Shown here: piece by piece, positions 11,790-22,891 of the stretch
Layout of the letters: each line of letters starts with the position of its first letter
Numbering within the stretch: the stretch's first letter is position 1
Assembly (NCBI GenBank): GCA_000711775.1
Contig: ARYC01000461.1
Coordinates: 1-64,000 of the forward strand
Reading direction: 5' to 3'
From: Oxytricha trifallax
Taxonomy: Eukaryota; Ciliophora; Spirotrichea; Sporadotrichida; Oxytrichidae
DNA: 64,000 bases
Notes under the pieces: model-generated
Told to the model about the DNA's origin: nothing
Databases searched by the model: none
The model's input: the letters and a program-made list of their open reading frames with translations, nothing else
Made by a program: the position numbers and the translations under genes

Positions 11790-13247
11790 GTCTATTTATG
11801 ATGAGTAATATTTAGATTTACTGCTTAAGCTTAGGTATTGCACAAGTATTGATATAGACTAAGTCAAATCAGAACTGAATTATACAGCCATAGCAAGACT
11901 CCTACGCAAGAGTGCCTCAACTGTTAGGTATGGTGCATGTTAGCTGTTTAGCATTTTAATTCTTGTACTTGAAAACATCCAGTAAAAAAATAAAACTCCA
12001 CTCAGACCCATATTGATTACCTCTGTGATTCTAAGACTTTAAAGTATTGGGCTCTCTCTCCTATTGACTAACGAACTGTCATGTTTCATCGCAAGTTTCC
12101 TGACATGCGTATCTCTCCTTAGACTATAGCTTATAGCCAATATTTACAGAAAAATGGCATTACTTTCAAGACTGTCAACAGAGTGAATAGAGTGATTGAT
12201 TTTACAGTGCCATTTTATAGTAATAATTTAAACTTTATATATGATTAAATAGCAGAGGGTATTAGTAATATTGTAGAAATACATTCGAATTTGGGAAATT
12301 AATTATAAATTTAAATTTATAATTATTCAAAATATTGGCAGTTAAAGTTGGCCAATTTAAACTATCTTGGGCTCATTCGATAGAGAATTCAAAATTAGCT
12401 GGACTTTACTATTGACGGTACTATTTTATTCATCCCTCGAGCAAGATAACTTGACTTTAATTAAATGCCTCTAAATTCGATAAATTATACCCTCACATTA
12501 AAGTCAAGTTATCTCGTTGAGGGATGAGATAAAATAGTACCATCAATAGTTAAGTCCAGCTAATTTTGAATTCTGTATTGAATGAGCCCAAGATCGTTTA
12601 AATTGGCCAACTTTAACTGCCAATATATTGAATTATTATAAATTTGAATTAATTATATTTTCCCAAATTCGAATGTATTCCTACAATAATATCAAGTTCA
12701 TACACGCTGATGAAGCAGTGTTTACATTTAACACTTTTATTAATAAGTCCTGGTATAAAAAGTACGATATATAGAAGCATATGATTAAAAAGTAAAGGTT
12801 GTCACTCATGCAATTTTAGCTGATATTAGTGAAGATTAAGATCTATAAGCTTGTGTCATTCATCCTCGCTCTATTAAGCGAGAGCAGTATATTGAGTTTT
12901 TGCATAAGCTCAGAGATAAGTATAGCAACTAAGAAATCATCTTGTTTGTTGACAACTTATCAGTTAATAAGACTAAGGAGTCTAAGAAAGCTTATGAAGA
13001 GTTAAACATAATTCCTGTATATAGCGTTCCTTTTAGCCCAAAATTTAATGGAATTGAATTTTACTGGAGTTAAATTAAAACTTACAACATGAAGCTACTG
13101 CTATATCATCTAATGCATGATTTACCAATCGACACAGTAAACTTAATTCAAAGTAGTTGCAAGAGAGTGAATAAAGATAAGACTGCGATATGTGCAAGGA
13201 AAGGAAGAATGAATGTTTATTAATAAGTTATAGACTTAAATGAATGA
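11790..13247 (+). pseudogene. TBE 42 kDa transposase, broken by a MITE and frameshifts
   Basis: Homologue of the 344-1408 transposase. Recognisable pieces include SASTVR (N-terminal), FIHADEAVF just after the MITE, FVDNLS near 12947 and NGIEFYW near 13050; TGA at 13245-13247. A 416-bp palindromic MITE (12271-12686) interrupts it just before the first catalytic Asp. At least one further frameshift lies near 11950-12010, and a one-base deletion lies near 12770 relative to the intact copy. No clear in-frame ATG remains at the 5' end. Removing the MITE and one TA copy gives a normal NNIKFIH junction, dating the MITE after the TBE insertion. Confidence 0.9.
12271..12686. mobile_element. Palindromic MITE, copy A (nested in TBE copy 2)
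   Basis: 416-bp near-perfect palindrome with ends TTGTAGAAATACATTCGAA and its complement, flanked by TA on both sides. Internal landmarks shared with the other copies are CAGTTAAAGTTGGCC, TGGGCTCATTCGATAG and a GAGATAAC stem around a short AT-rich loop. It has no coding capacity. The TA duplication is typical of Tc1/mariner-type elements. Confidence 0.92.
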
Positions 13248-13254
13248 AATATTT

Positions 13255-14041
13255 TGCATATTAAATGGACTCTTAAAAGGATTAGGCTTATCTTTCTTTT
13301 CTTCTTCTTAAGGCTTGACAGGCCCTTGATTTTTTCTCTTACTGCCATATCCTGCATCTATGTTCATATCTTCTGGCTTTAAACATCTTTATAAAGTCTC
13401 TTGCCAACTTAAAGAACTGTCTGCTGTTTTCTGTCTATGAACTTAGCATGCTCTTTCATAAGATATATTAACCAGTGCCAGATTTTCCTACAAAGTTATA
13501 TGTCAAAGCTTACATGAAAGATAAGGATGCTTCTTAAGTTCCTCTAGCAATACTGAGCTTATTAGATTGCCTTGCTTCTTCGAGTCTTCAGGAGAAAGAG
13601 AATATCTTTCTTATGAGCTTCTTCAATTATTTCTCTGAGATAATCCTCTTTTATTGTAACAAGAACACCAAAGAAGAAGTTCCTTTCTAGTAGTTTATTA
13701 GAGAGTTGGTTCTTGGTAGGAAAGTAAACTACCATTTCCTCATCTTACATGGCATCCTCATATAGATTAGTGAATGAAATCTCAGGGTAGTTGGGAATTT
13801 CTATTGGTTTAATCTCTTTATTTTTAAAAGCTATCTTCTGCTCACAAAGCATTGCTTTCAAGAATGGAATTTTGGTACCTTCTATCGTTGGAAGGAATAA
13901 ACCAACTGTATAATATGTTAATAGTCATCAAGTTATCTTACCATGTAAAGTTAGGTATCGATAGAGATCTTCCTTACTTCTGAATCTTGATATCATTTCT
14001 TGAGCCTCGACTCTTTTCATTTGATCATTGAGTGATTCCAT
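13255..14041 (-). pseudogene. TBE 22 kDa protein, decayed
   Basis: ATG at 14041-14039 starts MESLNDQMKRVEAQE. Intron 1 is 906-941 of the 13 kb block (13906-13941, 36 nt) and intron 2 is 13488-13513 (26 nt). Exon 2 keeps the family core (VGLFLPTIEGTKIPFLK, then IPNYPEIS). Damage: a substitution at the intron-2 junction makes TGA after splicing, and a 2-base insertion follows. The C-terminal motif MNIDAGYGSKRKN survives in another frame. The stop codon used by the other copies is lost, so the 3' end is approximate. Function of the 22 kDa family is unknown. Confidence 0.85.
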
Positions 14042-14594
14042 CTTTGTCCCTCTTCCTATAAATGAATTTCAAATTATAATTAATAGATTTCTGGGTCTTA
14101 TTATTAAAATTTACTATTAAATATGGGCATCTTATAAGAGGTCAACCTTGCAAAGATACGTGGAGAAAGTTTGCAGAAGCTGTACCAAACTGCAGAAATG
14201 GAGCTCCATTTTTTATCAATTTAGTTCCATTAAATTAGTACTGAATTTGTTTAAATTTTATTAGTACTGGTATTAAATCCGTTCAGTTTTAATTGGTACC
14301 AAAACTTAATTAGTACTTAATTTTAAAATAATGAGGTTTTAATGAAAAAGTTCAAAAATGGTTCAAAATCTAAATTGGTACCAATACCAACCTAAATTTT
14401 TTCTAAGTAGGTAACTAAATTAAAAATATTAAGCATAATATTAGAAAAATTTATAGTTATAAACTTAGTATAAATATGATGTCTAACGCCTAAGAATCAA
14501 CCATTGTTGTTGCAGTGCCAACTCCTGTACAAAGTTACTATAACCAGAGAGGTTATTAGAGCTTAATAATTTAAATTTAAATTTGAATTTAAAC
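14042..14594. other. Divergent spacer between TBE 22 kDa and 57 kDa genes
   Basis: 553 bp between two divergent start codons, presumably holding both promoters. It contains several degenerate GGTACCAA / TTAGTACC units near 14235-14390. Related GTACC units lie in the equivalent spacer of copy 4 (62850-62910), whereas copy 3 has repeated GGAGG units. No defined promoter motif can be assigned. Confidence 0.4.
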
Positions 14595-16034
14595 ATGGCG
14601 GCTAACTTGAATCGCAAAGCAGTATTTCTTGGAGCAGGATAATCATAGCTCCAATTTGGGTCCTCCAAGAAACCAGAAGTAGTCTATATTGAAGGGAGGT
14701 TGAGCTAAGAGCTCTAGAGTTTAAAGTAGAGGTCTTTAAAATTGAAGTTTAAAAGAAGAAATAAAGAACAGAGATAGGAGTTTAAACATAAGTTTAATTT
14801 ATTAAGGAAGAAAAGGAACAGAGCTAATAAAAAAAATATAAAATTTTAATGTGAAGACTGCTAAAATTTCTTCTCAACTCATTCTAGCTTGAAGAGGTAC
14901 ATCAGAGAAATACTCTCTGGGAGAGCTAAGATATATTTCAAGCACGAAAAAGTCGATGGCAGGTATTAATGCACAACTTGTACGAAGTCCTATACCTATT
15001 CAGCAAAAGTGAAGAAACATATGTAAAAGCATCACTTAAGCGAGTTCATGATAAGATAAAGAAACTTAAAAGCTTATACCTGCCAAGAGAAAGTCAAATA
15101 CAATTGAGTCATAAAGAGAGTAACAGAAGAAACTCAAGAGATAGAAATTGTATGAATTGATGAATCAACCGGTAAGCAACACTATATTAGCATGCTTCTA
15201 AGCCAAAGCTATGAACATATTTGCATTAAATGAAACTGATATTAGCAGTTGTATTGATAACTATTTGCAAATTAGCATTCCTGCAAAACCAAGACTCATT
15301 GTAATTGATGATTATGCATTCAAGGTGACTCCTTAAAGCTATCTACTTAAAAATGAGCAGTGCCAAAATGAGTTTGCTAACGAATACATGATTCATAGAG
15401 AGGCTTAGAGAAGAGATTGCAAGAAATTGCTTAAGCTAAATAGTGTTATGTTGAGCTACAGTTATATCGCATTAAGGCTTAAGAAATATGAAATGACTCT
15501 AAGAGATTATCTTAATCATAACAGATACCCAGATGATTTGAATAATATACTATCAGATATGATTTAGGGTATCAAGGAGTTGCATGAACTTGGATATGTT
15601 CATAGAGATTTGAAGCCTGAAAATTTTATGATAAACCACTGCCTTTAGAGGTAGTTGTTATAGATTTAAATAGAGCATTAAGATAAGATATAGTAACCTT
15701 AGCAAAAGTTCTTGGGACACTTGGATATTTCAAATCAGAGAGAAATGGACTAATGACTCTATTTAGAGGGATGTATGGGCAATCGGAGCTATTATACTTG
15801 AGAGTGATATGGAAAGTATGACTTACTTTGATGCAAAGTTTGAAAAATAATCAATCAGTTAAGCTTTGAAGCCTATCAAGTAAGAGAATGTATGCAAGGA
15901 AATAAATAAAAAGTTGAGAAGATAATAATCAGTGCTACCTCCTATCCAAGGTAAACATTGGATGGCATACTTGTGACACTTAGGAAAGCAAGATTCAAGA
16001 GATATAACAAAGACAAGCAATAAAATTCGTTTGA
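14595..16034 (+). pseudogene. TBE 57 kDa zinc-finger/kinase, decayed
   Basis: ATG at 14595 begins MAANLNRKAVFLG. Two zinc fingers follow: CEDCQNFF... (second half degenerate) and CTTCTKSYTYSAKVKKHMQKHH (C-X2-C-X12-H-X4-H). The frame is open until TGA near 15110, then the protein continues in other frames. Kinase remnants are YAFKVTP (ATP-binding Lys), the linker FANEY, HRDLKPENFMI (catalytic loop) near 15602, and VIDLNRA where other copies have DFN. The activation-segment equivalent GTLGYFKSER is also visible. Ends at TGA 16032-16034. Several frameshifts make this a pseudogene. Confidence 0.88.
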
Positions 16035-16092
16035 ATTAAATCACCTAATATTCATTAATTATACATTAAATTCACATAAAACCTTCTTTTTC

Positions 16093-16165
16093 TCTACTAA
16101 CTCCAATAAGACCCCAACTATACCCTACAAATCAAAGCACTTACAAAGGGATTTTTGGGGTTTTG
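16093..16165. repeat. TBE copy 2 right terminal inverted repeat
   Basis: Ends in GGGGTTTTG next to ATT. The outermost ~25 bp differ from the left end (a small deletion and substitutions), while the inner CCTACAAATCAAAGCACTTA block pairs well. Confidence 0.88.
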
Positions 16166-16168
16166 ATT

Positions 16169-17080
16169 TATTTGTTGTCCATAAAGCTATTAAATAAAAA
16201 AGGTTAATAAGAAGAATCACTTAAAAAAATAAGAATTTTCTGTTTACTTATTGCTGTAGATGTAATTATCAAGCAAGAATAATTGAAATTAAAAATTTGC
16301 AGTTGGTTAATATCATTACATTTCAACATCCCTTAATAATTTTAATAAGTTTAAAATTATATTAAAAAAATATCCTTTTTACTACTATTAGAACTTCTTA
16401 CCATCTTAATTAGCTTTCTAACTTTATCTTAAATAATTAAATTTCTTTTTATTATTAAAATTACTCTAGAAAAATAATAGTTGTAGAATTTAAAACTATT
16501 AAAAAAATACTTTTTAGAGTTATTAAACAGTGAATAAAACGAAAGCATCAATCAAGACCGCTGGTTTACATATAATGAAGATAGTATTGTAGAAGCAGGG
16601 TAAAAATGCTTAAAATAAAGAGCTCCTATAGGGATTTTTAGTTAGCTTGTAAGGTTTAGAAATATTATTAGTTAAAACTGCTCAACCATATAGATTAAAT
16701 TATACACATTAAGATGATTTAATATACAAAATTCAATAGATATAAATCTTTGGATAAATTCTCTAAATAAACTTCGACCTATAAGCTTAAATGATAACAT
16801 AGCCAAGTAATGTAAAAGCATATTCATAAAATGATGAATTAAAGACATCGAGTAAGTTAGCCACAAAAGCTGAGTTTGCACTTTCACAAAAATTCTAAGA
16901 AAATACATAAAACAAAACAAAAAATTTAAATTTTTCAAGCATATCTTAAAATTACCATATTTAATTAAATGAATTAATTTGATAAAACCCCAAGAGTAAA
17001 GTTTAAAGAAGGATTTGCTATAATTTTAATAATAATAATGATATTTAGAAAAAATTAACAGAGGAATAGTATTAACCTAA
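16169..17080. other. AT-rich spacer, nothing recognised
   Basis: No gene or repeat supported. A minus-strand open frame at 16672-16938 is hydrophobic and AT-rich and is most likely chance. Confidence 0.4.
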
Positions 17081-17117
17081 GTAGGCATGATCAGATTTGC
17101 TAGTGCCATGATAATTG

Positions 17118-18100
17118 CTGGGAATATTAAAACGGAAGAGGAGAAGTGAGAGTCATTCATTCATGCAAACTTGGCTTAGATGAATAGCGGTCTATTTTGC
17201 TACCCTATGTGCAAGAAAGGCTACTATGGGATAGTGCCAGTTTGCTGATTATAATGTCCTTCTGGATATACGGACACTGGAGTCGATTGCTTAAAGCCAT
17301 CATCCTACTGTGGAGGAGTTAGCTTTGCATCGAGATCATCTTCCGAAAATGACATCAAGAACACTTGTTGTGAATAATAGGGATTGCTCTGGTACCCCAT
17401 ATGTAGAGAAATCTTCCATAAAACTGCTTTTATTTGAAGCCTCCCTGACTGTTCTAATGGGTAAATTGACAATGGCGTCTCATGATAGAAACTGGTCTAT
17501 GGAAGAGGAGTTGGAGAACCACTTGGCTGTTCAGCTGATGAAGAAGAGCAAGCTGCTTTGGGCTCCACTCCTTGTAAAGCTAGAAATGATGGTGTTGGCC
17601 CAGTCTTCTGGGAATAATGCCCAGTAGCAATGCACACATGCGGAGCTCTTTGCACTAAAAAAACCTTATGGTTTCACTGACGAAGTGAGAGATATAGTGA
17701 GCTATGTTTTTAGCGTTGTGTTTTTTATGCTGCAATTGCAGCTGATTCTGGCAGCTAAGTTAATATCCTTGATATCATTGAGAAAGTTGGAAAAATCCAA
17801 TTCACCTCACTAATTCAGTAAAATCGATGTCTTTGTTTCAAATGACTTGTCGCTTTAGTTACTAATGTTAACTTCATAAGTGATATGACAAACAAAACAC
17901 TCGCATTATTGAGACATTTAGTTTTGATTATAGCATGTTTTACATTATTGTCTGCTCGAGAGCTTGGTCTAGAGGTCCAAAAAGCTCATCTACTACTGCA
18001 TCATAGAACTGAAATTAATAAAAATTTGTGGGGGTGCCAGGAAAGACCTTCTTTAACTGCGATTCAGTATGACTAGCTTTACTAGTTATAATTATGGTCT
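17118..18100 (+). pseudogene. Cysteine-rich surface-type protein fragment (GPVCW-repeat family), frameshifted
   Basis: GC-richer island with plus-strand coding signal in several frames. Recognisable pieces are MCKKGYYGIVPVC, CPSGYTDTGVDC, YGRGVGEPLGCSADEEE, CKARNDGVGPVFWEQCP and HTCGALCTK. These follow the pattern of ciliate and oomycete cysteine-rich proteins with repeated (G)VGPVCW..CP and CGALC units. After CGALCTK a TDEVRDIVS-like stretch begins, as I would expect for this family. The pieces are separated by TGA or frame changes, so this is either a pseudogene or a set of MDSs with tiny IESs; the small size of the shifts favours decay. Family assignment is from memory of the motif. Confidence 0.6.
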
Positions 18101-18109
18101 TTGATTAAC

Positions 18110-18510
18110 AGGGATTAATTTTAGAACTATAAGGAATACACTAGGAGTAATCCTATTGATATGAGAGGAAATAGGTTTAATCAAATACCATTCTCGAATA
18201 AGGGCAAGATATGACTAAAATATGCGCCCACATTTTCATTATTAGAGGGCCCAAGAGCCTGCGGGAGGTCTGAATCTGTAAGATCCAATCTGATTTTGAC
18301 ACCCCCTACAAGAATTCACGAATCACAAATACTCCTATCAACTACCAATCCATGAACAATTGTATTTCACGATTTTCTCGGCCTGGTGAATGCTTTTCTG
18401 TCTCGCAGATTAGAGGAAGATGCGTCGTTTAATTGTGTCTCGAATGACTATACTTGCTGGGTCTCAATGTCATATTCACCCACTAATTCGTCTGCAATAC
18501 TCATTTTGTA
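18110..18510. other. Coding-like segment, strand ambiguous
   Basis: About 400 bp of higher GC. On plus it stays nearly open (two TGA) and ends SFNCVSNDYTCWVSMSYSP, which would suit the cysteine-rich genes around it. On minus an ATG at 18504-18502 starts MSIADELVGEYDIETQQ and is open for 45 codons, then continues after TGA in the same frame and, after a second TGA, as ILVGGVKIRLDLTDSDLP in a shifted reading. I favour plus because of the neighbours but cannot decide. Probably an MDS or gene relic. Confidence 0.4.
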
Positions 18511-18639
18511 AGTAATGCAAGCTTTTAGTATTAAAATTTTTTAAAGAATAATTAAAGCTTTATCATAATAATAAACCCCATTTCGTAGGAGTGTAATCAG
18601 ATCCCTCAACAATTCAATGTACAAATTTTAAACTTATCA

Positions 18640-18760
18640 TCTTCGTTACTCTAATTACTTATGCACCAAGTGGAGGCTCAATTTAAATCACTGCACCTAA
18701 CGAGGTTTCAATCAGTTCCTGATTCAATACTTGCACTTTTGTATGAAATGTCACTCAATA
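18640..18760 (+). other. Short coding-like segment (ITAPNEVSISS)
   Basis: Plus-strand stretch reading FVTLITYAPSGG then SIQITAPNEVSISS before TGA, followed by FNTCT in another frame. It resembles the SARITLNAPEVLLL segment at 20050, suggesting related modules of large ciliate surface proteins. Partial and uncertain. Confidence 0.35.
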
Positions 18761-19028
18761 TTGTTAAAATAGATAAAAATAGGAAATTCAAGAAATACAA
18801 ATAAATTAAAACTATATTAGTAATTATAACTGTCATGAATTAGGAGTATTAGTAAGTGTAATTAGATTTAGTATTAAAATTTAATTAATTAATATAGAAT
18901 AATCAATAATAAAAAGTGGTCAGGTGGTCATGGCCGGAGTTTTTGGTGGTCTACCGCAAATGTATTATATATAATAATTTAATAATTACGGATGTGTAGC
19001 TGCTAATGGAGTCAACGTACATGAGACC
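18761..19028. repeat. Left arm of inverted repeat around a Cys-rich exon
   Basis: Reverse-complement partner of 19549-19824. The pairing starts at TTGTTAAAATAG, runs through GGTGGTCAGGTGGTC and CGGAGTTTTTGGTGGTC, and ends at GTACATGAGACC. There are small differences between the arms, for example CATGGCC here against CTGGCC in the complement of the right arm. Confidence 0.9.
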
Positions 19029-19590
19029 TCTCTCCGGCGCTGCATAAGTCAACGGTTCTGGTGCTCTCAGAGGCCAAGCTGTGCTGGTTGTGACGCATCA
19101 GATGCAGATCTATGTACCAAATGTCCAACTAACTAGTTCCTCGATCCAACAACTGACATCTGTGGTACCTGCCCAGTAGATCAATTTGGAAACACAGCTG
19201 ATGGACTTTGCACCGATTGTAATGAGAATTGTCTCTCTTGCAGTTCTGATGGTACAAACCTTGAAGATAACGAATTTGTTTGCGATACCTCTACTAACTT
19301 CATTGTTATTGATACCAAAGAATGCGTTGATATCTGTCCCGATTATTACAAAGATGACGGCGTCTATTGTTTCAGTAAGTATCATGTTTGTATCTAACCA
19401 ACTCTATAGATAACGTTCAACCAGAGATCATTAGTTTTGCGCGTACTCATGCTATCAAAGACCTGCTAACAGACGGTGCATCTGAGTACTTGATCAAAGA
19501 TCCGAGAGGAGACAGTGTTGTCGTAGTCATCTGTGTATCCGGCTTGGTGGTCTCATGTACGTTGACTCCATTAGCAGCTACACATCCGTA
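19029..19590 (+). CDS. Cysteine-rich (furin/GCC2-like) extracellular domain, partial, with a 35-nt intron
   Basis: Continuous plus-strand coding with dense cysteines: CAGCDASDADLC, CTKCPTNQF, CGTCPVDQFGN, CTDCNENCLSCSS, VCDTSTN and CVDICPDYYKDDGVYC. This spacing is typical of furin-like or GCC2/GCC3 repeats common in ciliate surface proteins. An intron at 19375-19409 (GTAAGT...CTAACC...TATAG) splices in frame to NNVQPEIISF, and the frame then runs to about THP (19590). It uses TAG as Gln (TNQF). No start codon or stop is seen, so it is probably one MDS of a larger gene. The last ~40 bp lie inside the right arm of the inverted repeat. Confidence 0.75.
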
Positions 19591-19824
19591 ATTATTAAAT
19601 TAATTATATATAATACATTTGCGGTAGACCACCAAAAACTCCGGCCAGACTACCTGACCACCTGACCACTTTTTATTATTGATTATTCTATATTAATTAA
19701 TTAAATTTTAAATCTAAATCAAATTACAATTAATAATACTCCTAATTCATGACAGTTATAATTACTAATATAGTTTTAATTTATTTGTATTTCTTGAATT
19801 TCCTATTTTTATCTATTTTAACAA
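19549..19824. repeat. Right arm of inverted repeat around a Cys-rich exon
   Basis: Partner of 18761-19028. Its first ~40 bp are the coding end of the Cys-rich segment, so the left arm carries an inverted copy of part of that exon. Confidence 0.9.
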
Positions 19825-19835
19825 TAATACCTTAT

Positions 19836-20110
19836 TTCCTATCTATAGGTCATTCCCAGTAACGGTAAAATCTCGGCTTTAACAGAAAGTGGCAATACTA
19901 TTGCAATAATATTGAGTGCAATTCTACTAGCTGACGCTTTTGAAATACAAATAGCTACCGTGTTAACAAATCTAATCAGCACAACAACTTCTAGAATATT
20001 CTCAATTTAAACTTTCAGTTGTAGTTCATAGCTACTTGATTCACATTCTGCAAGAATTACTTTAAATGCACCAGAGGTATTATTGTTGTCTTCTTGTCTT
20101 TCTCTTCTAA
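19836..20110 (+). CDS. Coding segment, hypothetical, partial (possible MDS)
   Basis: GC-richer plus-strand frame open for about 90 codons, beginning around VIPSNGKISALTESGN and continuing through a hydrophobic stretch (TIAIILSAILLADAF, possible membrane helix) to DSHSARITLNAPEV. It uses UAR codons. It starts about 10 bp after the inverted-repeat arm ends, on the same strand as the Cys-rich exon, so the ~245-bp block between (19591-19835) may be an IES. No family assigned. Confidence 0.45.
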
Positions 20111-20434
20111 TTCCAGCCTCTAATTGTAAACTTATTCTAATATTTTTTTTTATCACTCACTTTTGCATTTCTCCTAATGGTGTTTCACTTTTTATTCTTA
20201 CCTATATCAAATTAAACAAATTATATATTCGTAAATTTTAATTATTATTGATGCAAATCATTTGTAGACTACCTATTTAAAACTTATTTAATTTAATATC
20301 TCTAATTCTATTGATAAACTTTTTACTCAAATTGCTTAAATTTTTACTTTGGGGTTTTATATCTATTCTAAAATTATGTTGTTAAGCAGTTGTACCAAAA
20401 GCATTTATTTTTATATAAATTATTAATTTTTAAG

Positions 20435-20874
20435 GGGTATTGACGTTCAGTCCTCACCAGCGACGTCCATTCCTCACCGGTGATGTTTAGTTCCTCACCA
20501 TTTTAAATATTTCTTAAATTTTTTTCATACTCTCTGGTTTAAAATATTTTGTGAAATAAAATAAGCAAATGTAAAATTAAAATAGAAATTTGAAAAAATA
20601 AAGAATGATGAAAAGAGTTTATTAGATATTGAAAATTATCTAAAATTAGCAAATTTCGAAATATTATGGCATGAAATAGCATTTTTAATATAATCTGATA
20701 TAATTGTGTAAAAAGAATTTTGAAGTTGAAAGTCTATTCTGGTAAATAATAAATTTAAATATATTTATTCTTATTGAGCGATATAAATATTTTTAAGAAA
20801 TATTCAATATGGTGAGGAATAGACGTCATCGGTGAGAAATGGACGTCGCAGGTGAGGACTGGACGTCAATATCC
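20435..20874. mobile_element. 440-bp MITE with a 9-bp target duplication
   Basis: Ends GGGTATTGACG / CGTCAATATCC, flanked by perfect 9-bp direct repeats ATTTTTAAG (20426-20434 and 20875-20883). Each terminal repeat is ~85 bp and is built from three degenerate ~20-bp units of the type GACGTCCA(G/T)TCCTCACC. The interior is AT-rich with no gene. A 9-bp duplication suits Mutator-like or Merlin/IS1595-type transposition. Confidence 0.9.
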
Positions 20875-20883
20875 ATTTTTAAG

Positions 20884-22891
20884 AGTCTTAAATTGAAGTA
20901 TATAAAGTTGAATTTTCATATATATAATGGAAGTTGCAATTATTAGAATTACTGATATATAAAAAAGCAATTAAGTGATTATTTCCAGATGAAACTGTAC
21001 TTTATTTATATATTAAATTTTAAAACGAATTATAAAACATTAGCAATAAGAAATAGGGTCGAAGAAATTAAATAATGGAAATGTGATATATTTTATTAAA
21101 GATAACTTCGATTTTGAACCAGTAAACATTCAAATTGCAATAATGTCAAATACTAAAGTCTTTTAAGACCTAATAATTGGTAGTCAACAAGGAATATTTA
21201 ACAATTATATAGGTAGATGAATGATATTTAAAAGAAATAACTATTTTTATTTTGATAAATTTTTAATTCCTTTATTTTTATAAATTTAACTATGTTAACA
21301 ACGATTTATTTCTAATTATTATGAATAAATTAAAATTATTACTTTGAATAACTAAAAGAATATCTCAATTAAATATGATTGAATTGTACCTAAATAAAGA
21401 CATTAAAGTATGCCACATATCATATTTAATCAAAAAAGGAATAAGCATAAAAAATAAGTCAAAATATTCATATTTTAAATTAATAAACATCAAATATAAT
21501 TATAGTTCCATAATAACACTTGGCAGCTTTGTTTATAAATACTGATTATGTGAATGAGTTATTTTAAAATGAACAGGGTCTTATTTCAAGGATTTACTGT
21601 ATAGTTAATTCATGAGACAACGCCAGAAAGTATTAATAAATGCAATTTTATTGATAAATTATAATTTTAATTATATAATGATTGGGATGAATTTAAATTT
21701 TATAAATAACTAACATGGGATTAATGAAAATGAATAATTTGTTTCTTCTTTTTTTAGTTAACTTTAGAAAATTTTTTTATATATTATTTACTAATTGCTA
21801 AATAATTTTCTTTTTCACAAAGGTAAATGTAGTTTCTCAATTTTAAATCCTAAATATTTTGATTTGTTTAGGTATGTATTTTTGTAAAAAATAAATTATT
21901 AGCAAAATAATTCAAATAAAACTGATCTTTGTGAAAAAATTATTAAGATAAAAAATAACTACAATTTTGAATTTACATATTTTGCTTAAATAAACTTTTG
22001 TATTTTTTTTTTACTTATTCATTATTTATATACTTTAATTGTAATCATTACAAATGATTTTAATGATAATTTTCATATTTTCTTCTTATTATAACTTTTC
22101 TAAGGCAATATCCAAGGTTAAGGGAGTAATTGCTATTTCAAGCCATGATCAATAACAAGGTGTTCTCTCTATTTTATTAGGCATATTTTTTATAGTACTT
22201 TTTTTAGCTTTTTATAATTAAATGAACAAGACAGTCATGTAGTTGACGTTAAATTTAGTATACTTTTATGAGTTAAATACATTATCGCTAAAATTAGTAT
22301 ATTATAGAACTTTTGTAGGAAAAAATCACTTATGCATCAATTTCTCTGAGTTCACATTTTTAATAGAAATTTGAATTAAGCTGACTAATTTAACCTAAAA
22401 GCAAGTTTATTGTTCAGATTAAATTGACTATTATTATTTAACTTCTTGCATTTATTAATTTTATTTTACCAATATAATAGTAATATTAGAATTAATTAAA
22501 TATTAAGTTTATTTTTATTGTTATTCTTATTAACTAAGAGAATGCTCATTATGATAAGCCTCTTTAATCAGGAGGTTTAAATGATAAATTTAGAATAATG
22601 AAATATTAATTAAGAATTTTTAATAATAAAAAATATCAAGTTTATTAATGCCAAATTTAACGCCATAGTCTGCAGCTAATTTGAAGTAAAAATCCAACAT
22701 GATATCTGTATATAATTAAACTATTTAAATTAAGATATCACTTTTTACATATTTTTCTACAATTTTTAAAAAATAAATGTAGTATGATTTGTACATGTTA
22801 ACATGTTAATACAATTCAGATCCAAGTTTTAGTATTCATGAGAATTCTCTATTAAGAAGTAAAAATCTTTCATATAATGATCAGAATAGTT
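20884..22891. other. AT-rich DNA, nothing recognised
   Basis: About 2 kb without genes or clear repeats. Confidence 0.4.

Larger units (their letters stand above)
11660..16165. mobile_element. TBE transposon, copy 2 (complete ends, decayed, with nested MITE)
   Basis: Full element of 4506 bp, or 4090 bp without the nested 416-bp MITE. The left end begins TAAACCCCAAAAC and the right end finishes TTTTTGGGGTTTTG. Both are flanked by ATT (11657-11659 and 16166-16168), the expected AnT duplication. Orientation is opposite to copies 1, 3 and 4: transposase on plus, 22 kDa on minus, kinase on plus. All three genes carry frameshifts or in-frame TGA, so the copy is dead as a source of proteins. Confidence 0.95.

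Noticed and set aside
14483..14668. Minus-strand ORF of 61 codons
   Set aside because: Lies antisense to the start of the TBE copy 2 zinc-finger/kinase gene and its promoter; a shadow.
17310..17627. Plus-strand ORF of 105 codons
   Set aside because: Out-of-frame reading of the GPVCW-type fragments; the cysteine motifs lie in the other two frames.
19110..19385. Minus-strand ORF of 91 codons
   Set aside because: Exact antisense of the Cys-rich plus-strand exon, whose cysteine spacing and intron make the plus frame the real one.
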